Position numbers and translations under genes: made by a program | The notes under the pieces: model-generated | The model's database searches: none | Told to the model about the DNA's origin: nothing | What the model saw: the letters and a program-made list of their open reading frames with translations, nothing else | Assembly (NCBI GenBank): GCA_017615615.1 | Contig: JAFZZW010000061.1 | Span: 1-40,041 of the forward strand | Direction: 5' to 3' | DNA from: Bacteroidales bacterium | Lineage (GTDB): Bacteria > Bacteroidota > Bacteroidia > Bacteroidales > UBA932 | DNA: 40,041 bases | Shown: positions 16,055-24,081 of the stretch, piece by piece | Layout: each line of letters starts with the position of its first letter | Numbering within the stretch: the first letter of the stretch is position 1

Positions 16055-19000
16055 AATTGGTGACCGGCCGGATGTGATGGCCCTCATACCTGAACGGATA
16101 ACCGATATTGTACTTGGATTCCGACAGCCAGATGGCATATCCGCGCCTGCAATCCTCAGTCCGGAGCGTGGAGGTCCACAAGCATGAGGAACTGATGGGG
16201 AAGTATAACTTTCTTCCGTTGGCGACGCTGGTGATTTCGTAGCACTTCTTCCCGTTGACGGTTACAACCGCCCACGAGCAGTAAGACGGGTTGATCAGAT
16301 CCTCCATCTCTTTTTTCGTGGGAAGGCGCCATGAACCGCCCAGCCCCTTGCGTGCGGCGTCGTTTTGTGTCTGGACCTGGACTATATTGTCGACCTTTCC
16401 ATAAGAAGAATCTGTGTTGTACTTCGTCAGACTGTTCTTGCTGGCGTCTCCCCACAGGTATACGGACCATTTGAAGTCGGAGGACGTCCGTTTGTAATCG
16501 GGATCTCCCCAGGCGTAAAGGAGGCCGTCGCCTTCCGGGTTGGCGGCTCCAAGGTTGAACGACGCCCACTTGACTCCTCCCGGAAGTCCCATGTCTACGG
16601 CTTCTGGGATGGCGAAATCCTGGGTTACCGTAACTTTGCAGGTGGCGTAGTGGCCGTCGGCGGAAACGACCTTTACGTTGGTCTCTCCTGGCGCTATGGC
16701 AAGCACGAAACCGTCGTTTACGGTGGCGACCGTTTGGTCTTCACTTACCCAGGTGATTCTCTTGTATGTGGCGTTCGGCGGTGATATGGTATACTTGATG
16801 GTGACGTCTTCTCCTGGTACCAGCTCAATCGACTTAATGTTCAGGCTGATGCTGTTGACCGAAGTGATTGTCCCGCATACAGGGCGGACTGTCTGGCCGA
16901 ACTCGCGGAAGTTCCAGTCTCCTCCCAGGTCTCCTGCCCAGGCCTGCTTGGAAGAATCAAAATAAACGCTGGCGGACATCCAGTTGCCGGGTCGGTATAT
17001 GCAATCCAGGGAAGTCGTAGGGTAGCACCCGAAAGGATCGCCGTACCAGAGACCGGTTCCCTGATAGCACTTGACGGCCGGGAGGAAAATTGACTTGCCG
17101 TTCTTGAGGCTCTTTACCGTGCATCCCTGAACGCCGTTTAAATCCTCCCATGTCCAGGTGCAGTTCTGGGAATTCATGAGTTCGCTGAACTCATCTTCCG
17201 TCGGCATTCTCCATTCGCCGCCCCAGTTTGCGGTGGCGGCATCGTCTTCGGCGTTCAATACGGTCACGTAGTCCGGGACGCAATTGTAGGGATTGTATGT
17301 GTACTTGGTAAGCTGATTGTTCTTGTACCACTTATAAGTGTTCATGGAATAATCGGACTTGGGCTGCGTTTCACCCCAGGCAAAGTAATCGCCGGACTCT
17401 TCCGGTTTGGTCGCGCCCACATTGAAGGACGCCCACTTGACGCTGAGCCCGAGGTCTATCGCTTCCGGTTCTGCGGTCTGAGGAGTACTCGAGCCCACCG
17501 GGGTGAACTCGGTGATGATGTCGGTTCCTCCGGCCTTGTCTTCCAGGATGTGCAGGGCGATTGTCTTCACCTGCCCGCCCGAGAGGTTGTCGTCGGTGTA
17601 TGTCTGGATGCGCCCGTCGCTGAACGTCGGAGTGTCGGTTACCTTGTGCTTGCTTATCTGGCCTTGTGCGTCGGTAGTCAGCAGCTCCAGCGTAAGCTCC
17701 TGCTTGTAATACATGGTGGAGATGACATTGGCCATACTGGCGGGGGATACCAGATAGGTGGGGGCGTCCCCTTCCTTGATATGCCCGTCGGCTTCCGGGA
17801 TGACGATTACGCTCTGGACGCGGTCGCGCAGGCGGGCATACGCGTCGTAAACCACCAGTTTGACTGTGCTTCCGTTGTTCAGGGTGACGGTGCAGAGGTC
17901 GCCGGACACCTTGACGCTCTTTATCAGGTCGGAACTGCTGTTGACGTACTCCTTGATAATCTGGGTATTTTCGTTGAAATAATCGGTGACTACCTGGTTG
18001 AGCAGCTCGTAGTCGTATATGAAGCTGTAATCGTGACGCAGGTTCTCGAGGATAAGCGCTTCGATGACCTCCGTGCTGAGTATCGTGGTCACATGCTCCT
18101 GCACATAGTTCCTGATGGTCTGCTCGAGTGAGGTTATGTCGATGAAGGTGTTGTAATTCTTCTGGAAATAATTGCTCATCACATCGAAGACGACGTCGAT
18201 GCTGAAGACTGTGCTGGAGTTCTTCCGGATATACTCGTTGAGTATGACTTGCACGACATCCTGCGAAATGACAGAGGTGCGGTTGTTGGTAATGTACGTG
18301 TTGACGATTTCGCGGATGAGGGTTTCGTTGAAGAAGGTCTTGCTGTTGTCCGTAATGCAGACGTTGAGCAGCTGCATGAGCATGTTCTGGGTGAAAGCCT
18401 GGACGTAATACCTGCGCACATACTCCGAAAGGATGTTCCTTACGCTCTCGGTGTTGAACACAGTGTCGCGATAACGCAGGATATAGTTGCTCACTATCTG
18501 CGTAAGCATCTCCTCGTCCAGGAAGAACTCGTTGTTCTCGATGAACGTATTGATGACGTCAAGAAGCATCTCGCTGTCGAACAGGGTGGTCTTGTTGGCA
18601 TTGATGTAGCTGGAGATGATCTGGAACAGCACTTCGTTGTCTGCGAATATTTCCTTGTGCTCCTGGATGAAAGTGATTATAACGTTCTTCAGCCGTTCTA
18701 CGTCAATCTGGCTGGTGTAATACTCGAAGTCGTACTGGGAGAAAATCTCGTCAAGCAGTTCGTACCTGAAAATCTTCGTGTAGTTCTGCCGGATATAATC
18801 GGCCACCACCTCGTCGAGGATACGGATGTCGAACAGTTCGGAGTAGTTGCGCTGGATATAGGTGTAAACTACCTGATACAGCATCTGCTGGCTGATGAAC
18901 GAGGAACTGTTCCGGCTGAAATAGTTGTTTATCACCTGCTCGAGGACCTTCCCGTTGACGACGACGGACGAAAAGGCGTTGATGCTTTGGAAGGTTACGC

Positions 19001-19493
19001 CTCCGTCTACGGAAACGACGATCTGCTGGCTGTCGTAGTCGTATTTCAATACCGGGGTGATATCCGTGGTGCGGATCGGATGGCCGCTGGGGTCGGTGAG
19101 CAGTACGCCGCCCAATGTCCAGTAGTAGAGCCCTCCCACGGTGGTCATGCTTATTGACGGGGCGGCGACAAGCGTGTTGCCGGGGCCGTTCTGGAGATGG
19201 ATGGTGCTTCCGTCGCTCATGCCCAGCTCATAGCCGTCGTCGGTAGTGACTACCGATGTTATATAGAAGTTCTGTTCGACGGCGGCGGAAAGGACTGACA
19301 GCTGGCTCAATATGTCGTTGAAGCCGGAAACCTGCTGCTCGAGTCTGCCGACACGCTGCTCCAGCCTGTCGAAGTCTCCGTTCAGCCTGTCGATGCTCTC
19401 CTGCAAATCAGAAGCGCAGGACACCGCCAGGAAAGAGGCGGCGGCGAGGGCGCAGAGAATTGATGATATATGCTGATGTCTCATGGCGTGCAT
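16053..19493 (-). CDS. DUF4988 lipoprotein with 16 helical 21-residue repeats and FISUMP/BIG2 tail
   Basis: A 1146-residue predicted surface lipoprotein (lipobox LAVSC, Cys26; start could also be the ATG at 19484). Order: coiled coil (about 30-65, DRLEQRVGRLEQQVSGF); a DUF4988-type beta region (about 75-175, with GGLYYWTLGGVLLTDPSGHP); sixteen tandem helical repeats (187-521); a beta domain (about 525-670); a FISUMP-like domain (about 678-872, IDLGLSVKWASFNVGATKPE, YFAWGETQPK, GGEWRMPTEDEF); a BIG2 immunoglobulin-like domain (about 875-957); and a second FISUMP-like domain to the end (WRLPTKKEMEDL, IRPVTN). FISUMP/BIG2 modules are common in Bacteroidota surface proteins. No T9SS sorting domain. 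It is paralogous to the next upstream gene, four bases apart, and probably cotranscribed with it. Function unknown. Confidence 0.88.
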   Translation of the reverse strand: MHAMRHQHISSILCALAAASFLAVSCASDLQESIDRLNGDFDRLEQRVGRLEQQVSGFNDILSQLSVLSAAVEQNFYITSVVTTDDGYELGMSDGSTIHLQNGPGNTLVAAPSISMTTVGGLYYWTLGGVLLTDPSGHPIRTTDITPVLKYDYDSQQIVVSVDGGVTFQSINAFSSVVVNGKVLEQVINNYFSRNSSSFISQQMLYQVVYTYIQRNYSELFDIRILDEVVADYIRQNYTKIFRYELLDEIFSQYDFEYYTSQIDVERLKNVIITFIQEHKEIFADNEVLFQIISSYINANKTTLFDSEMLLDVINTFIENNEFFLDEEMLTQIVSNYILRYRDTVFNTESVRNILSEYVRRYYVQAFTQNMLMQLLNVCITDNSKTFFNETLIREIVNTYITNNRTSVISQDVVQVILNEYIRKNSSTVFSIDVVFDVMSNYFQKNYNTFIDITSLEQTIRNYVQEHVTTILSTEVIEALILENLRHDYSFIYDYELLNQVVTDYFNENTQIIKEYVNSSSDLIKSVKVSGDLCTVTLNNGSTVKLVVYDAYARLRDRVQSVIVIPEADGHIKEGDAPTYLVSPASMANVISTMYYKQELTLELLTTDAQGQISKHKVTDTPTFSDGRIQTYTDDNLSGGQVKTIALHILEDKAGGTDIITEFTPVGSSTPQTAEPEAIDLGLSVKWASFNVGATKPEESGDYFAWGETQPKSDYSMNTYKWYKNNQLTKYTYNPYNCVPDYVTVLNAEDDAATANWGGEWRMPTEDEFSELMNSQNCTWTWEDLNGVQGCTVKSLKNGKSIFLPAVKCYQGTGLWYGDPFGCYPTTSLDCIYRPGNWMSASVYFDSSKQAWAGDLGGDWNFREFGQTVRPVCGTITSVNSISLNIKSIELVPGEDVTIKYTISPPNATYKRITWVSEDQTVATVNDGFVLAIAPGETNVKVVSADGHYATCKVTVTQDFAIPEAVDMGLPGGVKWASFNLGAANPEGDGLLYAWGDPDYKRTSSDFKWSVYLWGDASKNSLTKYNTDSSYGKVDNIVQVQTQNDAARKGLGGSWRLPTKKEMEDLINPSYCSWAVVTVNGKKCYEITSVANGRKLYFPISSSCLWTSTLRTEDCRRGYAIWLSESKYNIGYPFRYEGHHIRPVTN
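17931..18935 (-). repeat. Array of 16 tandem 21-residue coding repeats (1146-aa protein)
   Basis: Residues 187-521 divide into sixteen units of 21 residues; unit 7 has 20. A typical unit is VVADYIRQNYTKIFRYELLDE: hydrophobic pair, x-x, aromatic, hydrophobic, then a polar N-x-T stretch, I/V/F-F/I, then E-x-L/M-L. This predicts two short helices per unit and a rod- or solenoid-like whole. The DNA repeats have diverged; only the protein pattern is regular. Confidence 0.88.
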
Positions 19494-19496
19494 CTG

Positions 19497-21515
19497 TTAG
19501 TTCCAGTCGATGGGGGTGAAAGGAGTGGAATAGTCGGTGCCGCCTTCCGCCGAGTCAAAGATGTGGAGCGATACGGCCTTGTTGTACTGATAGTTTGACT
19601 TCAGGCCGGTCATCCTGACGGTCAGCACTCCGCTTTCCTTGCTGGCGACGCTGTAATACTTGTAGTCGCTGTATGTGACGTAGGACACCCCGAGAGCGGG
19701 ATTTGTACTGAGCACGCGGATTTCGGCCCCTATGCGTTTCTGAAGGTTGTTGGCAATGAAACCGGCCATCGAAGGAGGCGTCACAAGGTATCTGAGGTCT
19801 ACGTAATCCGCAGATTTGGAGTGGGTTATGTGACCGTTGGCATTAGGGATCAGGACGATGCTCTGGACACGGTCGCGGACGTTGGCGTAAGCGTCGTATA
19901 CTACGAGCTGGATTATCTGGTTGCCGCTCAGCTTGACGGTGCACATCTCGTTGTCCACCGTGACTTCCTTTATGACTCCCGTGGTCTGGGTGATGTACTG
20001 CTGTATGACGGTGGTGTTCTGCTCGAAGTAATTGCTGATGATCTGATTCAGGATTTCGGTGTTGAATATGTACTGATAGTTGTACTGTACGTAATTCTTT
20101 ACGACGTAATCCACTATGTCTATATCGATGATGGTGGTCTTGTTCTGCTCGACATAGTAATTGATGACGTTCCTGATGAACGATTCGTTGATGACGAGGT
20201 TGTAATTCTTCTGGAAGAAATTGTTGATTACCTCATACAGGACGTCTTCGTCGATGAACGTGGTCTTGTTCTGCGTGACGTATTCGTTGACTATCTGGAA
20301 CAGGATATCGTTGTTGATGATCTGTGTTATGTTGTTCTCCACGAAGGTGTTCATTATCTCCTGGATGAGCGTGTCGTTGAAGATCGTGGTCCTGTTCTTC
20401 GTGACATACTGGTTGAGGACCTGATAGAGGATGTCCTGGCTGAAAATCAGCGTATAGTTTTCCTGGATATATTCTATGAGGACGTTGAGCAGATTCTCAT
20501 TGTTGAAGATGATTTCCTGATGCTCGTCGATATAGTTGTTGACGATCTGTTTCATCAGCTCTATGTTGATGAAGTCCGTATGGCTCTGGATGTACTCGTT
20601 GATCACCTCTATGACGAGCTCGTTGTTGAAGATGTCGATCTTGTTGACGTTGATGTAATTGGAGATTATCTCGTAAAGAATCTCGTTGTTGACGAATATC
20701 TCTTCATGCTCCTGGATGAACGTCAGGAGGATGCTGGTTATGATGTCGACGTCGATGTGCTGGGCGGAATACTCGAAATTGTACTGGTTGAAGAGCTGTT
20801 CCAGCAGCTGGTAATTGAAAATCGTGGTGTAATTCTCATCCAGGTAGCTGACGACCACCTGCTTCATGATGGAGACGTTGAACAGCTTGCTGTAATTCTG
20901 TTGTATATAGGTGGAGATCACCTGGAACAGCACCTCGTTGCTGATGAGGGTGGTGGAATGGGAACTGACATAGTTGTTGATGACCTGCAGCAGGATCTCG
21001 TCGTTGATGGTGATCGACGCATAAACGTTGAGGCTCTGGAACGTCATTCCTCCGTCGACGGATACGACCCACTGCCTGGTGTTCTTGTTGTACTGCACTA
21101 CGGGAGTGGGGCCGGTGGCGGGCATCGGAAGGCCGTTCGCGTCGGTGAGCATCATGCCGTTTACGGTCCAGTAGAAACTGCCGCCGATATTCACCATGCT
21201 GATGTTGGGGGAGGAGGCAAGCGTTCCGGAAGGGCCTTCCTGCAGCACGATGACGCGGCCGTTGCTGAGCGTGAGCTCGTAGCGGTCTCCGGATGTTTTC
21301 ACCTGAGTCACATACATGCCGGTCTGCGCCGCCGTGGCAAGGACGGAAAGCTTCTCCAGCTGACCGTTGATGCCGGAGACCTGCTCTTCCAGCTTGTTTA
21401 CCCTTTCTTCGATCTTGGAGTACTTGTCGTTCAGGCTGTCGATTTCCTCCTGAAAGTTCTTCCCGCATGCAGACACTACAACTGCTGCGAGGGCAAAGAT
21501 AAATATGCGTTTCAT
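19497..21515 (-). CDS. DUF4988 lipoprotein with 16 helical 21-residue repeats, short form
   Basis: A 672-residue predicted lipoprotein (MKRIFIFALAAVVVSACG; Cys17). Same plan as its downstream paralog: coiled coil (about 22-60, KYSKIEERVNKLEEQVSGIN), DUF4988-type beta region (about 68-170, SFYWTVNGMMLTDANGLPMP), sixteen helical repeats (178-512), and a beta domain to the end (LVVYDAYANVRDRVQSIVLI). It lacks the FISUMP and BIG2 tail. DUF4988 is best known as the N-terminal region of some PL29 lyases, but no lyase domain is present here. It begins 25 bases after pnuC with no promoter box between, so it is probably read through from the pnuC promoter. Confidence 0.88.
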   Translation of the reverse strand: MKRIFIFALAAVVVSACGKNFQEEIDSLNDKYSKIEERVNKLEEQVSGINGQLEKLSVLATAAQTGMYVTQVKTSGDRYELTLSNGRVIVLQEGPSGTLASSPNISMVNIGGSFYWTVNGMMLTDANGLPMPATGPTPVVQYNKNTRQWVVSVDGGMTFQSLNVYASITINDEILLQVINNYVSSHSTTLISNEVLFQVISTYIQQNYSKLFNVSIMKQVVVSYLDENYTTIFNYQLLEQLFNQYNFEYSAQHIDVDIITSILLTFIQEHEEIFVNNEILYEIISNYINVNKIDIFNNELVIEVINEYIQSHTDFINIELMKQIVNNYIDEHQEIIFNNENLLNVLIEYIQENYTLIFSQDILYQVLNQYVTKNRTTIFNDTLIQEIMNTFVENNITQIINNDILFQIVNEYVTQNKTTFIDEDVLYEVINNFFQKNYNLVINESFIRNVINYYVEQNKTTIIDIDIVDYVVKNYVQYNYQYIFNTEILNQIISNYFEQNTTVIQQYITQTTGVIKEVTVDNEMCTVKLSGNQIIQLVVYDAYANVRDRVQSIVLIPNANGHITHSKSADYVDLRYLVTPPSMAGFIANNLQKRIGAEIRVLSTNPALGVSYVTYSDYKYYSVASKESGVLTVRMTGLKSNYQYNKAVSLHIFDSAEGGTDYSTPFTPIDWN
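19980..20984 (-). repeat. Array of 16 tandem 21-residue coding repeats (672-aa protein)
   Basis: Residues 178-512 hold sixteen units, for example IVNEYVTQNKTTFIDEDVLY plus one residue. Unit 7 (residues 304-323) has 20 residues, exactly as in the paralog, and unit 4 has the same unusual form (FNQYNFEYSAQHIDVD against FSQYDFEYYTSQIDVE). Both arrays span 1005 bp. Confidence 0.88.
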
Positions 21516-21540
21516 TCCTGTGATGATAATAATCTGTATG

Positions 21541-22296
21541 TCAGACAGTTTCTTTTGCGGGCCGGCTGAAGATAATCCAGTTGCGGAGACCGTTGATGCT
21601 GTTTATGAGATAGAATCCGTATTTGATGATGTAGATTACCGCGTACGAAGAACCGGGGCTCTGCGCAAGGGCGTTGCTCCACATGACCAGCGAAAAAATG
21701 TTCACCCCAATCCAGAAGACCCATTGCTCGATGTATGCCGTACTCATCAGCAGCTGGCCGATTATGTTGCACATGATGGGCAGAACGTCAAGCACTACCG
21801 CCGTCTTGATGAAGGTGTCGGCAGCGGAACGGTCGAACCTGGCGAGAATGAAGTAAACCACGACGCTTGCGGCGACATACAGTCCCGCCACCATCCAGCG
21901 TCTGCCGGGGGAGAGCCTGCGGGCCTTGACGCCGCCGCTTTCGTTCTGCCCTCGTTTGCGCCACTGCATCAGCCCTACCACCTGCATGGGCAGCATGTAC
22001 AGGAAATGAAGCAGCGCGTGGCCCAGGCCGGAGCCTCCGTGGTACCAGTTGTACAGGCACACGGAAGCGTAGATGGAAACATTGAACATGCCGAAGATGA
22101 ATGTGGCGGCCAGTCCGTTCGCCGATGTTACCGCCGCGGCGACGCCCATAAGGGAGCCGAGGGCGGAAATCACCAGCAGCATTCTCTCCTGCGTCTCCGC
22201 CGAGCCGAATCTTGTCGCGGTTGCAACTATGGTCGCAACCGCCATGCCGATCAGTACGAACGCGGAGAAGTACTTGTTGAATTTGTTGTTGTCCAC
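21541..22296 (-). CDS. pnuC: PnuC-family vitamin/nucleoside transporter
   Basis: A membrane protein of about 251 residues with roughly seven hydrophobic helices. Marks of the PnuC family: LLVISALGSLMGVAAAV, NWYHGGSGLGHALLHFLYML, the tryptophan-containing MQVVGLMQWRKRG, and the second-half motif GQLLMSTAYIEQWVFWIGVN. PnuC proteins carry nicotinamide riboside by facilitated diffusion; relatives take thiamine or riboflavin, and no neighbour gene settles the substrate. Start: the frame stays open upstream to 22461, but that would cross the promoter and the inverted-repeat element. I choose GTG at 22296, four bases after the -7 box; an ATG inside the first helix would truncate it. Confidence 0.82.
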   Translation of the reverse strand: MDNNKFNKYFSAFVLIGMAVATIVATATRFGSAETQERMLLVISALGSLMGVAAAVTSANGLAATFIFGMFNVSIYASVCLYNWYHGGSGLGHALLHFLYMLPMQVVGLMQWRKRGQNESGGVKARRLSPGRRWMVAGLYVAASVVVYFILARFDRSAADTFIKTAVVLDVLPIMCNIIGQLLMSTAYIEQWVFWIGVNIFSLVMWSNALAQSPGSSYAVIYIIKYGFYLINSINGLRNWIIFSRPAKETV

Positions 22297-22300
22297 GGTA

Positions 22301-22308
22301 CAAATATA
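22301..22308 (-). promoter_or_regulatory. Promoter -7 box of pnuC
   Basis: TATATTTG on the minus strand, exact TAnnTTTG match, four bases before the proposed GTG start. It is divergent from the rimP promoter. Confidence 0.7.
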
Positions 22309-22321
22309 ACAAAAAAAATAT

Positions 22322-22455
22322 GTCAAGGTTCCGGGGCACCATGCTTCAAAAACTACCGCTTCGCTCCATCCCTCCCACCGCAAGCGGCGGGCCCTCCCGT
22401 TCACATGGCCACTGGCGGCCATGGTTTTTGAAGCATGGCGCCCCGAAACCTTGAC
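22322..22455. repeat. 134-bp inverted-repeat (MITE-like) element
   Basis: The 32-bp ends are inverted repeats matching at 30 positions: the left end (22322-22353) starts GTCAAGGTT and ends GCTTCAAAAAC; the right end (22424-22455) is GTTTTTGAAGC through AACCTTGAC. The 70-bp centre contains smaller palindromes (ATGGCC-N6-GGCCAT). It lies between the divergent pnuC and rimP promoters. No open frame for a transposase; no clear target duplication. Confidence 0.8.
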
Positions 22456-22462
22456 TTGCATA

Positions 22463-22493
22463 TTTGCAATTCAAAGATTTTTAACTATCTTTG
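22463..22493 (+). promoter_or_regulatory. Promoter of rimP-nusA-infB
   Basis: TTTG at 22463-22466 and TATCTTTG at 22486-22493 with a 19-base spacer, an exact fit to the Bacteroidota consensus. The start codon is about 50 bases further on, leaving room for a structured leader. Confidence 0.88.
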
Positions 22494-22507
22494 CGTCCGT
22501 GTTTGAG

Positions 22508-22534
22508 ATAGAGGCCGGCAGGCTTCTATTTTTT
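22508..22534 (+). promoter_or_regulatory. Terminator-like hairpin in the rimP-nusA-infB leader
   Basis: ATAGAGGCC (22508-22516) pairs with GGCTTCTAT (22521-22529; one G-T pair) around loop GGCA, followed at once by TTTTT to 22534. It lies after the promoter and ten bases before the rimP ATG, so it may act as an attenuator. NusA is known to autoregulate its operon in E. coli; that the same occurs here is inference. Confidence 0.6.
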
Positions 22535-22543
22535 GTATCCGCC

Positions 22544-22816
22544 ATGAACAGAAACGAATTCGACAAAATCATCAACCAGGCTGCGCAGGAGCGCGGTTGT
22601 ACGGTGGTCGCCGTTGACTTCAACGACGACGACAACGTATTTGAAGTAACGATTGACAAGTCTCAGGAGCCGGTATCCCTCGAGGACTGCGAATATGTCC
22701 ACAGGGCCGTCCTGGCCGCATTCAACCGCGACATCGAAGACTACGCCCTCACGGTGACGTCCCTCGGAATCGACGCGGAGGAGGCAGATGAATTATTAAA
22801 AAGCATTCAAGAATAA
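22544..22816 (+). CDS. rimP: Ribosome maturation factor RimP, N-terminal domain only
   Basis: RimP assists 30S subunit assembly. The protein has only 90 residues against about 150 for the family. It matches the N-terminal domain (GCTVVAVDFNDDDNVFEVTI, LEDCEYVHRAVLAAFN, DYALTVTSLGI), then ends in a short acidic tail (DAEEADELLKSIQE) where the C-terminal SH3-like domain would begin. nusA starts on the last base of the stop codon (TAATG), so there is no room for the missing domain and no sign of a frameshift remnant. The identification rests on both the sequence and the rimP-nusA-infB order. Confidence 0.85.
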   Translation: MNRNEFDKIINQAAQERGCTVVAVDFNDDDNVFEVTIDKSQEPVSLEDCEYVHRAVLAAFNRDIEDYALTVTSLGIDAEEADELLKSIQE

Positions 22817-24081
22817 TGGAAAAAGAAAAAGTAATCACCCTCATTGACGCCTTCAAGGACTTCAAAGAGGAGAAGAACATCGACCGCTCCGTGATGATGG
22901 GCGTGCTCAAGGACGTATTCCTCACCCAGATCGCGAAAACCTTCGGCAGCTCCGACAACTTCGACGTCATCGTCAACGTCGACAAAGGAACCTGCGAGAT
23001 CTACCAGAACTTCGACATCGTGGAAGAAGTGGAGAATCCCAATGCGGAAATGACTCTTGACCAGGTGCGCGAAGACAGCGGCGACGACGACTACGAAATC
23101 GGCGACACCTACGCCAAGCTTTTCCCTCTCTCGTCCTTCGGCCGCCGCGGAATCCTCAACATCCGCCAGAACCTCCAGGGCCGCATAATGGACATCGAAA
23201 AGGCCAACGTTTACAAGAAATACTCCGAGAAGGTCGGCGAACTCTTCGTCGGCGAGGTCTATCAGACCTGGAGCAAGGAAGCGCTCATCCTCGACGAGGA
23301 CGGCAACGAGCTCCACATCCCCAAGAGCGAGCAGATTCCCGGAGAACACTTCAAGAAGAGCGAGTCCGTGCGCGCCGTCATCAAGAGCGTCGAGATGCGC
23401 AACAATACTACTCCCTACATCACCCTCAGCCGCACCACGGACGACTTCCTCGAGAGGCTCTTCGAGCAGGAGGTCCCGGAAATCGCCGACGGCCTCATCA
23501 CCGTCAAGAAGGTTGTCCGCGTTCCCGGCGAGCGCGCCAAGGTGGCCGTAGAATCCTACGACGACAGGGTGGATCCCATCGGCGCCTGCATCGGCGTCAA
23601 GGGAAGCAGGATCCTGGGTATCGTCCGCGAGCTCCGCAACGAGAATATCGACGTCATCCCCTGGTCCTCCAATCCTACGCTCATGATCCAGAGGGCCCTG
23701 GCACCCGGCCTCGTGTCCAGCATCGACATGGGCCAGACCCCTGAGGACAAGGTTAAAGTCTTCATGCGCCCCGAGGAAGTCAAGAAGGGTATCGGCAAGG
23801 GCGGCGTCAACGTCCTGCTCGCCGGCAAGCTCATCGGCCGTGAAATCGAAGTCTGGAGGGAACTCTCCAAGGACGAGGCCGAAGAGGAAGATGACGTGCT
23901 GCTCGAAGAATTCGCCAACGAAATCGACGGCTGGGTGCTGGACAAGCTCCAGGCAATCGGTTGCGACACCGCCAGGAGCGTACTTGCAATTGCGCCCGAG
24001 GACATCGCCCGCCGCGCCGATCTCGACGACGAGACCGTAGAAGAAGTCATCCGTATCCTTAAAGCAGAATTCGAAGAATAA
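22816..24081 (+). CDS. nusA: Transcription termination/antitermination factor NusA
   Basis: NusA binds RNA polymerase and modulates pausing, termination and antitermination. The 421-residue protein has the N-terminal polymerase-binding domain (about 1-130), S1 domain (about 138-205, [13 protein letters not shown]), KH1 and KH2 (about 215-350, [14 protein letters not shown] and [19 protein letters not shown]), and a C-terminal helix-hairpin-helix-like end (about 370-421, [19 protein letters not shown]). The length is usual for Bacteroidota. It overlaps both rimP and infB by a single base (TAATG), showing tight coupling. Confidence 0.96.
   Translation: MEKEKVITLIDAFKDFKEEKNIDRSVMMGVLKDVFLTQIAKTFGSSDNFDVIVNVDKGTCEIYQNFDIVEEVENPNAEMTLDQVREDSGDDDYEIGDTYAKLFPLSSFGRRGILNIRQNLQGRIMDIEKANVYKKYSEKVGELFVGEVYQTWSKEALILDEDGNELHIPKSEQIPGEHFKKSESVRAVIKSVEMRNNTTPYITLSRTTDDFLERLFEQEVPEIADGLITVKKVVRVPGERAKVAVESYDDRVDPIGACIGVKGSRILGIVRELRNENIDVIPWSSNPTLMIQRALAPGLVSSIDMGQTPEDKVKVFMRPEEVKKGIGKGGVNVLLAGKLIGREIEVWRELSKDEAEEEDDVLLEEFANEIDGWVLDKLQAIGCDTARSVLAIAPEDIARRADLDDETVEEVIRILKAEFEE

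Noticed and set aside
16053..19493. T9SS sorting domain at the end of the large repeat lipoprotein
   Set aside because: The C-terminus is a FISUMP-like domain ending IRPVTN, without the NPV and LPxGxY features of the sorting domain seen in the S8 protease.
19821..21569. Long plus-strand open frame antisense to the repeat lipoprotein
   Set aside because: It is rich in V/D/L repeats that are simply the complement of the 21-residue repeat codons; no start signal and no signal peptide.
22322..22455. The 134-bp inverted repeat as an ordinary terminator
   Set aside because: It is upstream of two divergent genes, not after any gene, and has no T tract at either end.
22297..22461. N-terminal extension of the PnuC protein to an ATG at 22461
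   Set aside because: It would translate the inverted-repeat element and the promoter box and add a non-hydrophobic 55-residue stretch foreign to the family.
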